Shown piece after piece: positions 7,093-12,433 of a stretch of 12,433 bases of DNA; the stretch's first letter is position 1; the number at the start of each line of letters is the position of its first letter. A program made the position numbers and the translations under genes. Origin of the DNA: an uncultured Collinsella sp. (GTDB taxonomy: Bacteria; Actinomycetota; Coriobacteriia; Coriobacteriales; Coriobacteriaceae); contig CABVAS010000026.1 in NCBI GenBank assembly GCA_902496375.1, forward strand, positions 1 to 12,433, given 5' to 3'. Under the pieces are notes generated by a model. That model saw nothing but the letters and a program-made list of their open reading frames with translations, was not told the origin of the DNA and did no database searches.

Positions 7093-7355
7093 TAGGCGAT
7101 CTCGGCGCGAGCGGCCTCGATAGCGCGTGTAAGCTGGTCGGCGCAGGAGGTCTTTTTCATACCGCAGGTATTACCGGCGAGAACCTCGATTACGCGATCG
7201 GTAGGAGCGCCCTCGACCAGCTTGGAGATAGCCTTGAGATTGCCGTCGCAGCCGCCGGTAAATTCAACGCCCATCACCTTGTTGCCGTCATCGGAAAGGT
7301 CAAGGTGAATATTGCGAGCACACACGCCCTGAGGCTTGTAATCAAACGAAATCAT
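7092..7355 (-). CDS. TSCPD domain-containing small protein
   Basis: An 87-aa protein resembling the stand-alone TSCPD family (TIGR03905-like), which is related to the cysteine-containing C-terminal segment of B12-dependent ribonucleotide reductases. The family motif appears as TSCADQL at residues 69-75. Conserved-looking cysteines are C12, C36 (GGCDGN), C64 and C71, a pattern that could bind a metal or be redox-active. The biochemical role of the stand-alone proteins is not settled. The start has GAGGGG six bases upstream. A possible -10, GATAAT, lies at 7395-7390 without a clear -35. The stop codon TAA shares its last base with the ATG of the lipoprotein gene. Confidence 0.88.
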   Translation of the reverse strand: MISFDYKPQGVCARNIHLDLSDDGNKVMGVEFTGGCDGNLKAISKLVEGAPTDRVIEVLAGNTCGMKKTSCADQLTRAIEAARAEIA

Positions 7356-7419
7356 GCGATCCCCTCTCAGAATGTTATTCGAGACGACTATTATCCCCGT
7401 CTTTCCCTAAATGCAACGA

Positions 7420-7457
7420 GGCGCTTTGCCGGCAACACACATTACCAGCAAAGCGCC
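7420..7457 (-). terminator. Strong hairpin after purB, without a T run
   Basis: GGCGCTTTGC (7420-7429) and GCAAAGCGCC (7448-7457) form a perfect 10-bp stem about 27 bp past the purB stop. On the minus strand the tail is TCGTTGCATTT, so intrinsic termination would be weak. Its position between two genes still makes a transcript-end role likely. Confidence 0.5.
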
Positions 7458-7483
7458 CTAAAAAGCTAACGTTATGCCCGAAC

Positions 7484-8830
7484 CTACTCGAAGCTCAGCT
7501 GCTCCAGACGATCAAAGACTGTGTCGATACGGGTGAGGAAGTCCCACGGATCAAAGATCTCGTCGAGCTTCTCCTGACTGACGGTGCAGCGCGGGTCGGC
7601 CTCGAGACGCTCCTTAAAGGTGGGGCCGGAGACACAATCCTGTACCTCGTGCCAGGTTGCCATAGCGTTCTCCTGCACAATGGCGTACGCGTCCTCGCGG
7701 GTGATGCCCGTGTCGACGAGGGCGAGCAGTACCTTGGAAGAGAAGATGAGGCCGCGGGTCTTATTGAGGTTGGCCATCATGCGGGCGGGATACAGCTGCA
7801 GGCCGTCGATAACGCGGATGAGGCACTGGAACATGTGGTCGAGGGCGATGAAGCTATCGGCCTGGGCGACGCGCTCGGCGGAGGAGTGCGAAATGTCACG
7901 CTCGTGCCACAGGGCGACGTTATCGAAGGCAACCTGGGCGTTGGACTTCACGACGCGCGACAGACCGCAGACTTTCTCCATGGTGATGGGGTTGCGCTTG
8001 TGCGGCATGGCTGAGCTGCCCTTTTGGCCCTTACGGAACGGCTCCTCGGCCTCGAGCGTATCGGTCTTCTGTAGATTGCGAACCTCGGTAGCGATGCGCT
8101 CACAGGTGGCCGCTGTAGTGGCAAGCACGCCGGCAAGGTAGGCATGGTGATCGCGGCTGATGACCTGCGTGGACAGGGGATCGTGGACCAGGCCCAGGTG
8201 CTCGCAGACGTACTCCTCGACGAACGGCTCGATGGAGCTGTACGTGCCGACAGCGCCCGAGATAGCACCGAAGGCAACGTTCTTGCGTGCGTCCTCAAGA
8301 CGATCGAGATCGCGCTTGAGCTCCCATGCCCAAGAGCCAAACTTCATGCCGAAGGTCATCGGCTCGGCATGGATGCCATGGGTGCGGCCGGCGCAGAGCG
8401 TATTGCGCTCCTCGAAGGCGCGACGCTTGCAGATCTCGCCAAGCTTCTTAACGTCCTCGATAATCAGGTCACACGCCTGAGTAAGCTGATAGCACAGAGC
8501 CGTATCACCCAGGTCGGAGCTGGTCATACCGTAGTGAACCCAGCGGCTAGGCTTGGGCTCGCCCTCGGGAACATCGGCGTCGATATACTCCTTCATGTTG
8601 GTCAGGAAGGCGATGACATCGTGGCGCGTGACCTCCTCGATCTCGTCGACTTTTGCCTTCTCAAAGTTGGCGTGGTCGCGAATCCACTGGGCCTCTTCTT
8701 TGGAAATACCGATCTTGCCGAGCTCCGCCTGGGCCTCGCAGGCCAGGACCTCAATCTCCTGCCAAATGGCGTACTTATTCTCGAGGGAGAAGATGTGTCC
8801 CATCTCCGGACGGGTATAGCGATCGATCAT
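7484..8830 (-). CDS. purB: Adenylosuccinate lyase
   Basis: PurB removes fumarate from SAICAR to give AICAR and from adenylosuccinate to give AMP, acting as a cytoplasmic homotetramer. The product is 448 aa, typical for the family. Key features are TRHDVIAF (68-75), SSDLGDTA (104-111), the catalytic-region GRTHG (H151) and the fumarase/aspartase superfamily signature GSSAMPHKRNP (271-281), which holds the flexible-loop serine. The ATG at 8830 has AGGAG five bases upstream. An upstream in-frame start at 8872 lacks a binding site and was not used. A -10-like TACAAT lies at 8880-8875. The gene is monocistronic by appearance, with a hairpin after its stop. Its partner purC lies about 4 kb downstream in another unit. 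Confidence 0.97.
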   Translation of the reverse strand: MIDRYTRPEMGHIFSLENKYAIWQEIEVLACEAQAELGKIGISKEEAQWIRDHANFEKAKVDEIEEVTRHDVIAFLTNMKEYIDADVPEGEPKPSRWVHYGMTSSDLGDTALCYQLTQACDLIIEDVKKLGEICKRRAFEERNTLCAGRTHGIHAEPMTFGMKFGSWAWELKRDLDRLEDARKNVAFGAISGAVGTYSSIEPFVEEYVCEHLGLVHDPLSTQVISRDHHAYLAGVLATTAATCERIATEVRNLQKTDTLEAEEPFRKGQKGSSAMPHKRNPITMEKVCGLSRVVKSNAQVAFDNVALWHERDISHSSAERVAQADSFIALDHMFQCLIRVIDGLQLYPARMMANLNKTRGLIFSSKVLLALVDTGITREDAYAIVQENAMATWHEVQDCVSGPTFKERLEADPRCTVSQEKLDEIFDPWDFLTRIDTVFDRLEQLSFE

Positions 8831-8874
8831 AGCGGCTCCTTTTTGGTTATTGGCACGTTGGTCGTAACCCAACC

Positions 8875-8880
8875 ATTGTA
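8875..8880 (-). promoter_or_regulatory. Likely -10 of purB
   Basis: TACAAT on the minus strand, giving a leader of about 38 nt before the purB ATG. The -35 region is poor (GCGTTA or AGCGTT). No riboswitch or operator is evident in the leader. Confidence 0.45.
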
Positions 8881-8960
8881 CCGTGCGCGGGTGCGAGTAA
8901 CGCTCACGGGCATTAACCTAACATTTTGTAGCATAGAGCGGCTATGAGGACGTCCGCGTA

Positions 8961-9060
8961 TTTGCTTCGCAAATCCGCACCGGCTGCGGTCGCCTATCGG
9001 CGACCTTGCCTGCTCGCTATAAACGCTTCGCGTTTATTTAACGCTCGAACCCGCGAGCGT
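8961..9060. repeat. GC-rich multi-hairpin element, copy B
   Basis: Four consecutive inverted repeats: TTTGC-TTC-GCAAA (8961-8973), GGTCGCC-TATC-GGCGACC (8988-9005), TAAACGC-TTC-GCGTTTA (9020-9036) and ACGCTCG-AACCCG-CGAGCGT (9041-9060). The order, spacer TTGC, and the GCTTCGC and AAACGC…GCGTTT motifs match copy A at 223-313. The last hairpin merges with a tRNA-Gly remnant starting at 9045. It lies upstream of purB, between the purB promoter region and tRNA-Gly. No coding signal is seen. Confidence 0.65.
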
Positions 9061-9079
9061 CAGCTTGGGAAGCTGTTAC
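9045..9079 (-). pseudogene. Partial tRNA-Gly(CCC) remnant
   Basis: Plus-strand 9045-9075 aligns without gaps to 9258-9288 of the intact tRNA-Gly. TCGAACCCGCG is identical, a 5-nt variable loop differs, and the anticodon arm matches at 14 of 15 bases including the CCC anticodon. The following TTACC resembles the D-arm end. The acceptor, most of the D-arm and the 3' half of the T-arm are missing. The break is in the T-loop, where the hairpin element begins. Confidence 0.6.
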
Positions 9080-9156
9080 CCGCATCATCGAATCCTTCCA
9101 AGAACTACTATATCTAGCTGGTATTTTAGCGAAATGTCTTCCTAAAGAGACGCTCG

Positions 9157-9186
9157 TTCGGAAAAGTTCGGAATATTTCGGAGGAG
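9157..9186 (+). repeat. Three helically phased 10-bp TTCGGA repeats
   Basis: TTCGGA followed by four variable bases (AAAG, ATAT, GGAG) repeats exactly every 10 bp at 9157, 9167 and 9177. The stretch lies just beyond the tRNA-Gly terminator. A 10-bp period puts all copies on one face of the helix, as in protein-binding arrays. Inverted copies of the AGTTCGGA core (9165-9172) occur at 12171-12178 and 12259-12266. Confidence 0.6.
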
Positions 9187-9196
9187 ACTGGGGAAT

Positions 9197-9230
9197 CAAA
9201 ACGCCGGCCCTCCGTGCGGAGAACCGGCGT
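9197..9230 (-). terminator. Intrinsic terminator of tRNA-Gly
   Basis: On the minus strand ACGCCGG (9230-9224) pairs with CCGGCGT (9207-9201), with an inner CTCCG/CGGAG stem and a short T tract (TTTG) after the stem. It begins 10 nt past the tRNA 3' end. Confidence 0.75.
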
Positions 9231-9239
9231 CCGAGTCTC

Positions 9240-9314
9240 TGGAGCGGGCGACGGGATTCGAACCCGCGGATACCAGCATGGGAAGCTGGGGCCTTACCAC
9301 TTGGCGACGCCCGC
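9240..9314 (-). tRNA. tRNA-Gly(CCC), CCA encoded
   Basis: The minus strand gives a full cloverleaf. The acceptor strands GCGGGCG (9314-9308) and CGCCCGC (9250-9244) pair, followed by discriminator T and encoded CCA (9242-9240). The anticodon stem CCAGC/GCTGG encloses TTCCCAT, giving anticodon CCC (reads GGG). The T-arm is CGGGTTCGAATCCCG. Unlike the tRNA-Lys in this window it encodes its CCA end. A promoter and a terminator flank it. Confidence 0.95.
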
Positions 9315-9344
9315 AAGATATGAGCCATCTCTGGCCGTCCGATA

Positions 9345-9373
9345 AGTATATCCCGCGCCACCTGAGGCGGCAA
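9345..9373 (-). promoter_or_regulatory. Promoter of tRNA-Gly, immediately after the integrase stop
   Basis: On the minus strand TTGCCG (9373-9368) and TATACT (9350-9345) are separated by 17 bp, about 30 bp upstream of the tRNA. The -35 starts only four bases after the integrase stop codon (9380-9378), so foreign DNA reaches up to the promoter without damaging it. Confidence 0.65.
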
Positions 9374-9377
9374 GGCG

Positions 9378-10034
9378 TCATTTCCCGTCCGGGGCGCTGG
9401 AAAGCCTGTCGACGTACCGGTTCGAGAGCTCGGCGCTCACGGACGGCATGTAGCCGACGTACAGGTCCAGCGTGTAGGAAGGGGAGGCGTGCCCGAGGAC
9501 GGGCGAGGTTGACCTGATGTTCTCCCCGTGGGCCAGGTTAAGCGTCGCGAACGTGTGCCTGAGCGAGTACGGCCTGGCGTCCTCGAAGCCCGTGCGCCCG
9601 ACGAAGCGGTCCCACTCGTTCATGAAGGTGCTGTACGACTTGGTCCCGACCAGCTCGGCGACCACGGGAAGGCCGTCGAGCGACCTGATCCCCATCTCGC
9701 GAAGCCTCTCGCCCTTCAGCTCGAGCCACTCCTCAACCGTGTCGGCGGTGCAGAGGTCGAGGGGGACCGTCCTTCGCGAGGAGCTCGATTTCGTGTATTC
9801 CTCGACCTCGCCGCTGTCGCGCCGCACGGCCCCGGTGATGCGGGCGGAGGGGGTGCCGCGGAGGCACAGCCCGCTCGGCCGCACCCCCAGCATCTCCTCG
9901 GGCCTCATGCCGCTCGAGAAGAGCAGCAGTGCCTCGACCTTGAAGGAGCACAGGGGGAGCGTGTTAGCGCTACTGTAAAAACAACCAATTTCGCCATCGC
10001 GCTTTAGCCGATTCCGCCAACGCAATTTCCCCAA
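9378..10034 (-). pseudogene. Tyrosine-type site-specific integrase, C-terminal catalytic fragment
   Basis: The recognisable part starts at about 9944 and encodes the catalytic domain of a tyrosine recombinase. Numbering from the start of the open frame, it shows box I arginine R44 (SSGMRPEEMLG), a likely catalytic lysine K82 (TKSSSSRR), box II YSLRHTFAT with R159 and H160, LGH182 and the nucleophile Y192 (LDLYVGY). Box II has tyrosine where histidine is usual before xxR. The N-terminal arm-binding and core-binding domains, about 150 or more residues, are absent. The open frame upstream begins at a TTG with no ribosome binding site inside a repeat-rich junction, so the gene is judged truncated. 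The stop lies next to the tRNA-Gly promoter. Codons are G/C-ending, and AGG is used for arginine. It is probably the remnant of an integrative element. Confidence 0.7.
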
Positions 10035-10404
10035 CCGAGGGTGCGGACAGGAAGTTGGACCGCGGGGCGGTCCGGACGGTCCCCTCGTAGAGCACGCACT
10101 GGACCCTTCCTAGATCCTCCGGCTCAATCAGACTGTAGAAGCAGTCCGCGTACACCGCGCACGCCCGCCCCCGGGGGTCTCCACCCGTCTCGCCATCTGG
10201 CTCATGGTAGCGAACCTCGACCACAAGCCCGTCCGACAGGTCATCGAACCTGATGTCCACCTCCGCTTGGACGCTCTCGCCGAACGCGTCCCCAAGCGCG
10301 AGCTCCGGAATCCTCGTCACGTGGCCGTCAATCCACTCGATATCGGCATCGCACGCATGGGCGCCCACCCCTGAAACAAGCTCCGACCCCCATCCCGTCG
10401 TCAA
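9970..10404 (-). CDS. Hypothetical protein, possibly truncated
   Basis: An open frame of 144 codons with plausible, acidic protein composition (for example VDIRFDDLSDGLVVEVRYHE and ACAVYADCFYSLIEPEDLG) and no domain I recognise. The only in-frame start found near the 5' end is a TTG at 10404 without a clear ribosome binding site. The frame is closed by a stop codon only a few codons further upstream. The 3' end (residues about 122-144) lies in the imperfect repeat at 9984-10037 and overlaps the open frame of the integrase fragment, so the C-terminus may be an artefact of the junction. It is divergent from the AlbA_2-type gene, 83 bp away. It could be a degraded gene of the same mobile element. 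Confidence 0.4.
   Translation of the reverse strand: MTTGWGSELVSGVGAHACDADIEWIDGHVTRIPELALGDAFGESVQAEVDIRFDDLSDGLVVEVRYHEPDGETGGDPRGRACAVYADCFYSLIEPEDLGRVQCVLYEGTVRTAPRSNFLSAPSVGEIALAESAKARWRNWLFLQ
9984..10037. repeat. Imperfect short direct repeats at the integrase truncation point
   Basis: Plus-strand 9984-10000 and 10007-10023 match at 13 of 17 positions (shared core ATT.CGCCA.CGC). A third, weaker copy (11 of 17) overlaps at 10021-10037. They lie where recognisable integrase sequence ends and the unknown ORF runs in. They may be a recombination scar or recombinase sites. Confidence 0.4.
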
Positions 10405-10450
10405 GCTCGCGTGAACAGAGTGACTTCATCACTAAGCCCCCGATCTTTCT

Positions 10451-10456
10451 TATAAT
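10451..10456 (+). promoter_or_regulatory. Consensus -10 of the AlbA_2-type gene
   Basis: A perfect TATAAT about 30 bp before the GTG start, giving a leader of about 25 nt. The -35 position (10428-10433, ATCACT) is poor, so an activator or extended contacts may be needed. The surrounding 10405-10487 is AT-richer than its neighbours. Confidence 0.55.
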
Positions 10457-10487
10457 TGGATAAACCACTTACTTTTTGGAGACTCCC

Positions 10488-12155
10488 GTGCCCAGAGAAT
10501 CTACAAACGAAGACAACCTCAAGCTGCTCGACTCCCTCATAGACAATTGGGAAAACGAGACCATCGAGTTCAAAGAGGCGAGTAATGATTTCGATCCCGA
10601 CAGGATCGGTCGCTATGTCTCGGCCCTAAGCAACGAGGCCAACCTCGCCGACTTGGAATCCGGATGGTTGGTGTTCGGGGTCAAGAACAAGACCAGGGCG
10701 GTTGTCGGAACAGGGTACGGTACCGACCCGAGGCGCATCGATTCCCTCAAGCGTCAGATAAATGACGACACCGATCCGAGCACCACCTTCCGAAGCGTCA
10801 GGACGGTTTCTCATCCGAACGGCCGGGTCCTCATGTTCGAAATTCCCTCCGCCCCAAAGGGAATACCGATTGCGTGGAAAGGACACTGGTACGGCCGCGC
10901 TGGAGAGAACACGGAACCCCTTGCTCTCGACAAGATCGATGCAATCCGCTCCCAAAGTCATCTGATGGACTGGACTGCACAGATCGTCGAAGACGCAGAG
11001 CTCTCCGACCTCTCACCGGAGGCAATCGCCGTCGCCAGGAGGGGCTTCACCGAGCACAACGCCTCGCGCATCCCCACCGAGACAATCGAGTCCTGGACCG
11101 ACGAGGAGTTTCTCAGGCACGCCGGCCTCGTCACGAAACGCGGCATCACGCGCGCCTGCATCCTCCTTCTCGGTAAACCGGAGGCGTCCTACCTGCTCTC
11201 TCCCCTCATGGCCGAGCTCACCTGGAAGCTCGTCGGGCAGGAACACGCCTACGAGCACTTCAGTATCCCCTTCATCCTCTCCACGACAAGACTCTACTCG
11301 AGGATCCGCAACATCAAGATCCGGCTCTTACCCCCGGGCGAGCTAATCCAGCGGGAGGTCGAGAAGTACGACCAGGGCAGCGTGCTCGAGGCCATGCACA
11401 ACTGCATAGCGCACCAGGACTACACGAAGCACTCGAGAATCAGCGTCACGGAATACCCAGACCGACTCGAGTTCACCAGCGTCGGGTCCTTCTTCGAGGG
11501 CGTCCCCGACGAGTACGCGCTGGAGGGGCACATGCCCAGGAGCTACCGAAATCCGACCCTCATCCAGGCGATGACACAGCTGAACATGATCGACCATCTC
11601 GGATACGGGATCGAGCGGATGAACCGCTCGCAGGCCAACCGATACCTCCCCCTGCCCGACTACGACCTGAGCGATCCCCGAGAAGTGAAGCTGACCATTT
11701 ATGGGCGCGTAGTCGACGAGGGCTACACGAGATTGCTCATGCAGGACACCGAGCTCCCATTCGAAGACGTGCTCGCACTCGATCGGGTCCAGAAGGGCCA
11801 TCTCATCTCTGATGTAGCATTGAGGCGCCTTCGTAACAAGGGACTCGTGGAGGGAAGAAGACCCCACCTCAGGGTGGCGGCCGAGGTGGCGGAGGCAACC
11901 GGCACGCGGGCGGAATACATCAGGGTCCGAGGCCAGTCCGACGAGTACTGCTGCGCCCTCATCACCGACTACCTGAAGAAGCACGGGCATGCGGGCCGCG
12001 CTACCATCGACGCGATCGTTTTCCCATCGCTCTCCTCGGAGCTGAACGATGACCAGAGACGGAACAAGGTCAAAAACCTCCTCGGCAAGCTGCGAAAGGA
12101 CCGCGTTATCCATTACGAGCCCAAGGGCGAGAACAAGGGATGGGTCCTCGGATAA
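10488..12155 (+). CDS. AlbA_2/Schlafen-type domain ATP-binding protein (COG2865-like)
   Basis: A 555-aa protein of the COG2865-like group: an N-terminal AlbA_2 nucleic-acid-binding domain (about 22-155; ETIEFKEA at 24-31, GWLVFGVKN at 59-67), a central region, and an HATPase_c_4-like domain (about 295-405). The latter carries the N-box EAMHNCIAHQDY with N305, LEFTSVGSFFEG, RNPTLIQAM and LGYGIERMN. Two winged-helix-like segments follow (about 430-465; about 485-553, ending KDRVIHYEPKGENKGWVLG). Family members are annotated as regulators or ATP-binding proteins and often occur in accessory regions; the biochemical role is mostly unproven. The GTG at 10488 was chosen because GGAG lies six bases upstream. 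An in-frame TTG at 10476 precedes that site. AGG codons for arginine are frequent (about eleven), unlike core genes here that favour CGT/CGC, which indicates transfer. Full length, with no frameshift seen. Confidence 0.9.
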   Translation: MPRESTNEDNLKLLDSLIDNWENETIEFKEASNDFDPDRIGRYVSALSNEANLADLESGWLVFGVKNKTRAVVGTGYGTDPRRIDSLKRQINDDTDPSTTFRSVRTVSHPNGRVLMFEIPSAPKGIPIAWKGHWYGRAGENTEPLALDKIDAIRSQSHLMDWTAQIVEDAELSDLSPEAIAVARRGFTEHNASRIPTETIESWTDEEFLRHAGLVTKRGITRACILLLGKPEASYLLSPLMAELTWKLVGQEHAYEHFSIPFILSTTRLYSRIRNIKIRLLPPGELIQREVEKYDQGSVLEAMHNCIAHQDYTKHSRISVTEYPDRLEFTSVGSFFEGVPDEYALEGHMPRSYRNPTLIQAMTQLNMIDHLGYGIERMNRSQANRYLPLPDYDLSDPREVKLTIYGRVVDEGYTRLLMQDTELPFEDVLALDRVQKGHLISDVALRRLRNKGLVEGRRPHLRVAAEVAEATGTRAEYIRVRGQSDEYCCALITDYLKKHGHAGRATIDAIVFPSLSSELNDDQRRNKVKNLLGKLRKDRVIHYEPKGENKGWVLG

Positions 12156-12160
12156 CTCGC

Positions 12161-12179
12161 GTCGGATCTATCCGAACTA
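12161..12179 (+). repeat. TCCGAACT repeat, copy 1
   Basis: This 19-bp stretch matches 12249-12267 at 17 of 19 positions. It also contains the inverted repeat CGGAT-CT-ATCCG (12163-12174). It begins six bases after the stop of the AlbA_2-type gene. Confidence 0.6.
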
Positions 12180-12248
12180 GACGGCCATTTACTGCATCTT
12201 CAGGCCATCTGAAGGAAGGAACCGCAGGTAAGGGTGCGGATACGCATT

Positions 12249-12267
12249 GTCAGATTTATCCGAACTA
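12249..12267 (+). repeat. TCCGAACT repeat, copy 2
   Basis: The second copy lies 88 bp after the first and runs into the perfect palindrome AATCCGGATT (12267-12276). The TCCGAACT core is the reverse complement of AGTTCGGA at 9165-9172. Confidence 0.6.
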
Positions 12268-12281
12268 ATCCGGATTCCCCC

Positions 12282-12433
12282 TCAAGCGCCGCGTGTCGAT
12301 CCGGTTTGCAAGGGGTCTCGTTGACCACGGCCGCGAAGAGGACGGGGCTCTCGCGTCGTGCCGAACGTCTCGCGGCGGGCGAGCTCGGCCCTCGGTATCC
12401 CGTCTACGAGCGTCTGGCCCACGACGCAGATCC
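12282..12433. other. Window edge with two ambiguous partial reading frames
   Basis: Two frames are open to the window end and cannot both be real. On the minus strand, a frame entering from outside ends at TGA 12284-12282; its first 28 codons are strongly G/C-ending (…GQTLVDGIPRAELARRETFG…) but its tail is Arg/Pro-rich. On the plus strand, a TTG at 12321 with AAGGGG five bases upstream would begin LTTAAKRTGLSRRAERLAAG, which resembles a short helix-turn-helix. I recognise neither, and the sequence beyond 12433 is needed to choose. Confidence 0.25.

Noticed and set aside
8144..8947. A 267-codon plus-strand frame opposite purB
   Set aside because: It is the shadow of purB and runs past its start into non-coding DNA.
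9157..9186. TTCGGA repeats considered as PurR boxes controlling purB
   Set aside because: The CCGAAC core is similar, but the array is about 330 bp upstream of purB, beyond a hairpin element, and is tandem rather than the paired inverted arrangement of Bacillus. A PurR of that type is not known to me in this group.
9038..9373. A 111-codon minus-strand ORF over tRNA-Gly
   Set aside because: It reads through the tRNA gene, its terminator and the repeats.
11343..12113. A 256-codon minus-strand frame opposite the AlbA_2-type gene
   Set aside because: Domain motifs and start signals support only the plus strand.

Overview
The window looks like a chromosomal segment of a high-GC, Gram-positive gut actinobacterium of the Coriobacteriia, most likely Collinsella or a close relative. 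This is inferred from gene content, GC-rich third codon positions and the style of the proteins (Tat lipoprotein, OmpR-type two-component pair, small TSCPD protein). No database search was possible.

Layout. (1) Positions 1-456 hold a minus-strand tRNA-Lys(TTT) with its own promoter and terminator. Beyond it lies a degenerate tRNA-derived stretch: a second, truncated copy of the tRNA 3' end plus terminator, several T-arm palindromes and a GC-rich multi-hairpin element. (2) Positions 485-8830 are a co-directional, all-minus-strand core block. In transcription order it reads purB (adenylosuccinate lyase); a TSCPD protein coupled by a TAATG overlap to a Tat-exported lipoprotein; an OmpR-family response regulator and its sensor kinase; purC (SAICAR synthetase) abutting a two-TM membrane protein; and an M29 metallo-aminopeptidase. 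PurC and PurB catalyse the two consecutive steps from CAIR to AICAR in purine synthesis, and PurB also converts adenylosuccinate to AMP. Here they sit in separate transcription units about 4 kb apart, with no other pur gene between them. (3) Positions 8831-9373 hold an intact tRNA-Gly(CCC) with promoter and terminator, a partial copy of the same tRNA fused to a second multi-hairpin element, and three 10-bp phased TTCGGA repeats. (4) Positions 9378-12433 look like horizontally acquired DNA: a truncated tyrosine integrase, an unknown ORF, and an intact AlbA_2/Schlafen-type ATP-binding regulator-like protein. The last uses AGG arginine codons often, unlike the core genes. The segment ends in a short region with repeated TCCGAACT motifs and ambiguous partial reading frames.

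The most unusual signal is structural rather than coding. The same kind of tandem-hairpin element (loops built on GCTTCGC/GCGAAGC) occurs at both tRNA loci. In each case it breaks into tRNA-derived sequence at the T-loop (GGTTCGA). This suggests a small repeat that targets, or recombines at, tRNA T-arms. A second signal is AGTTCGGA-type repeats on both sides of the integrase/AlbA_2 segment in inverted orientation, possibly recombinase arm sites.
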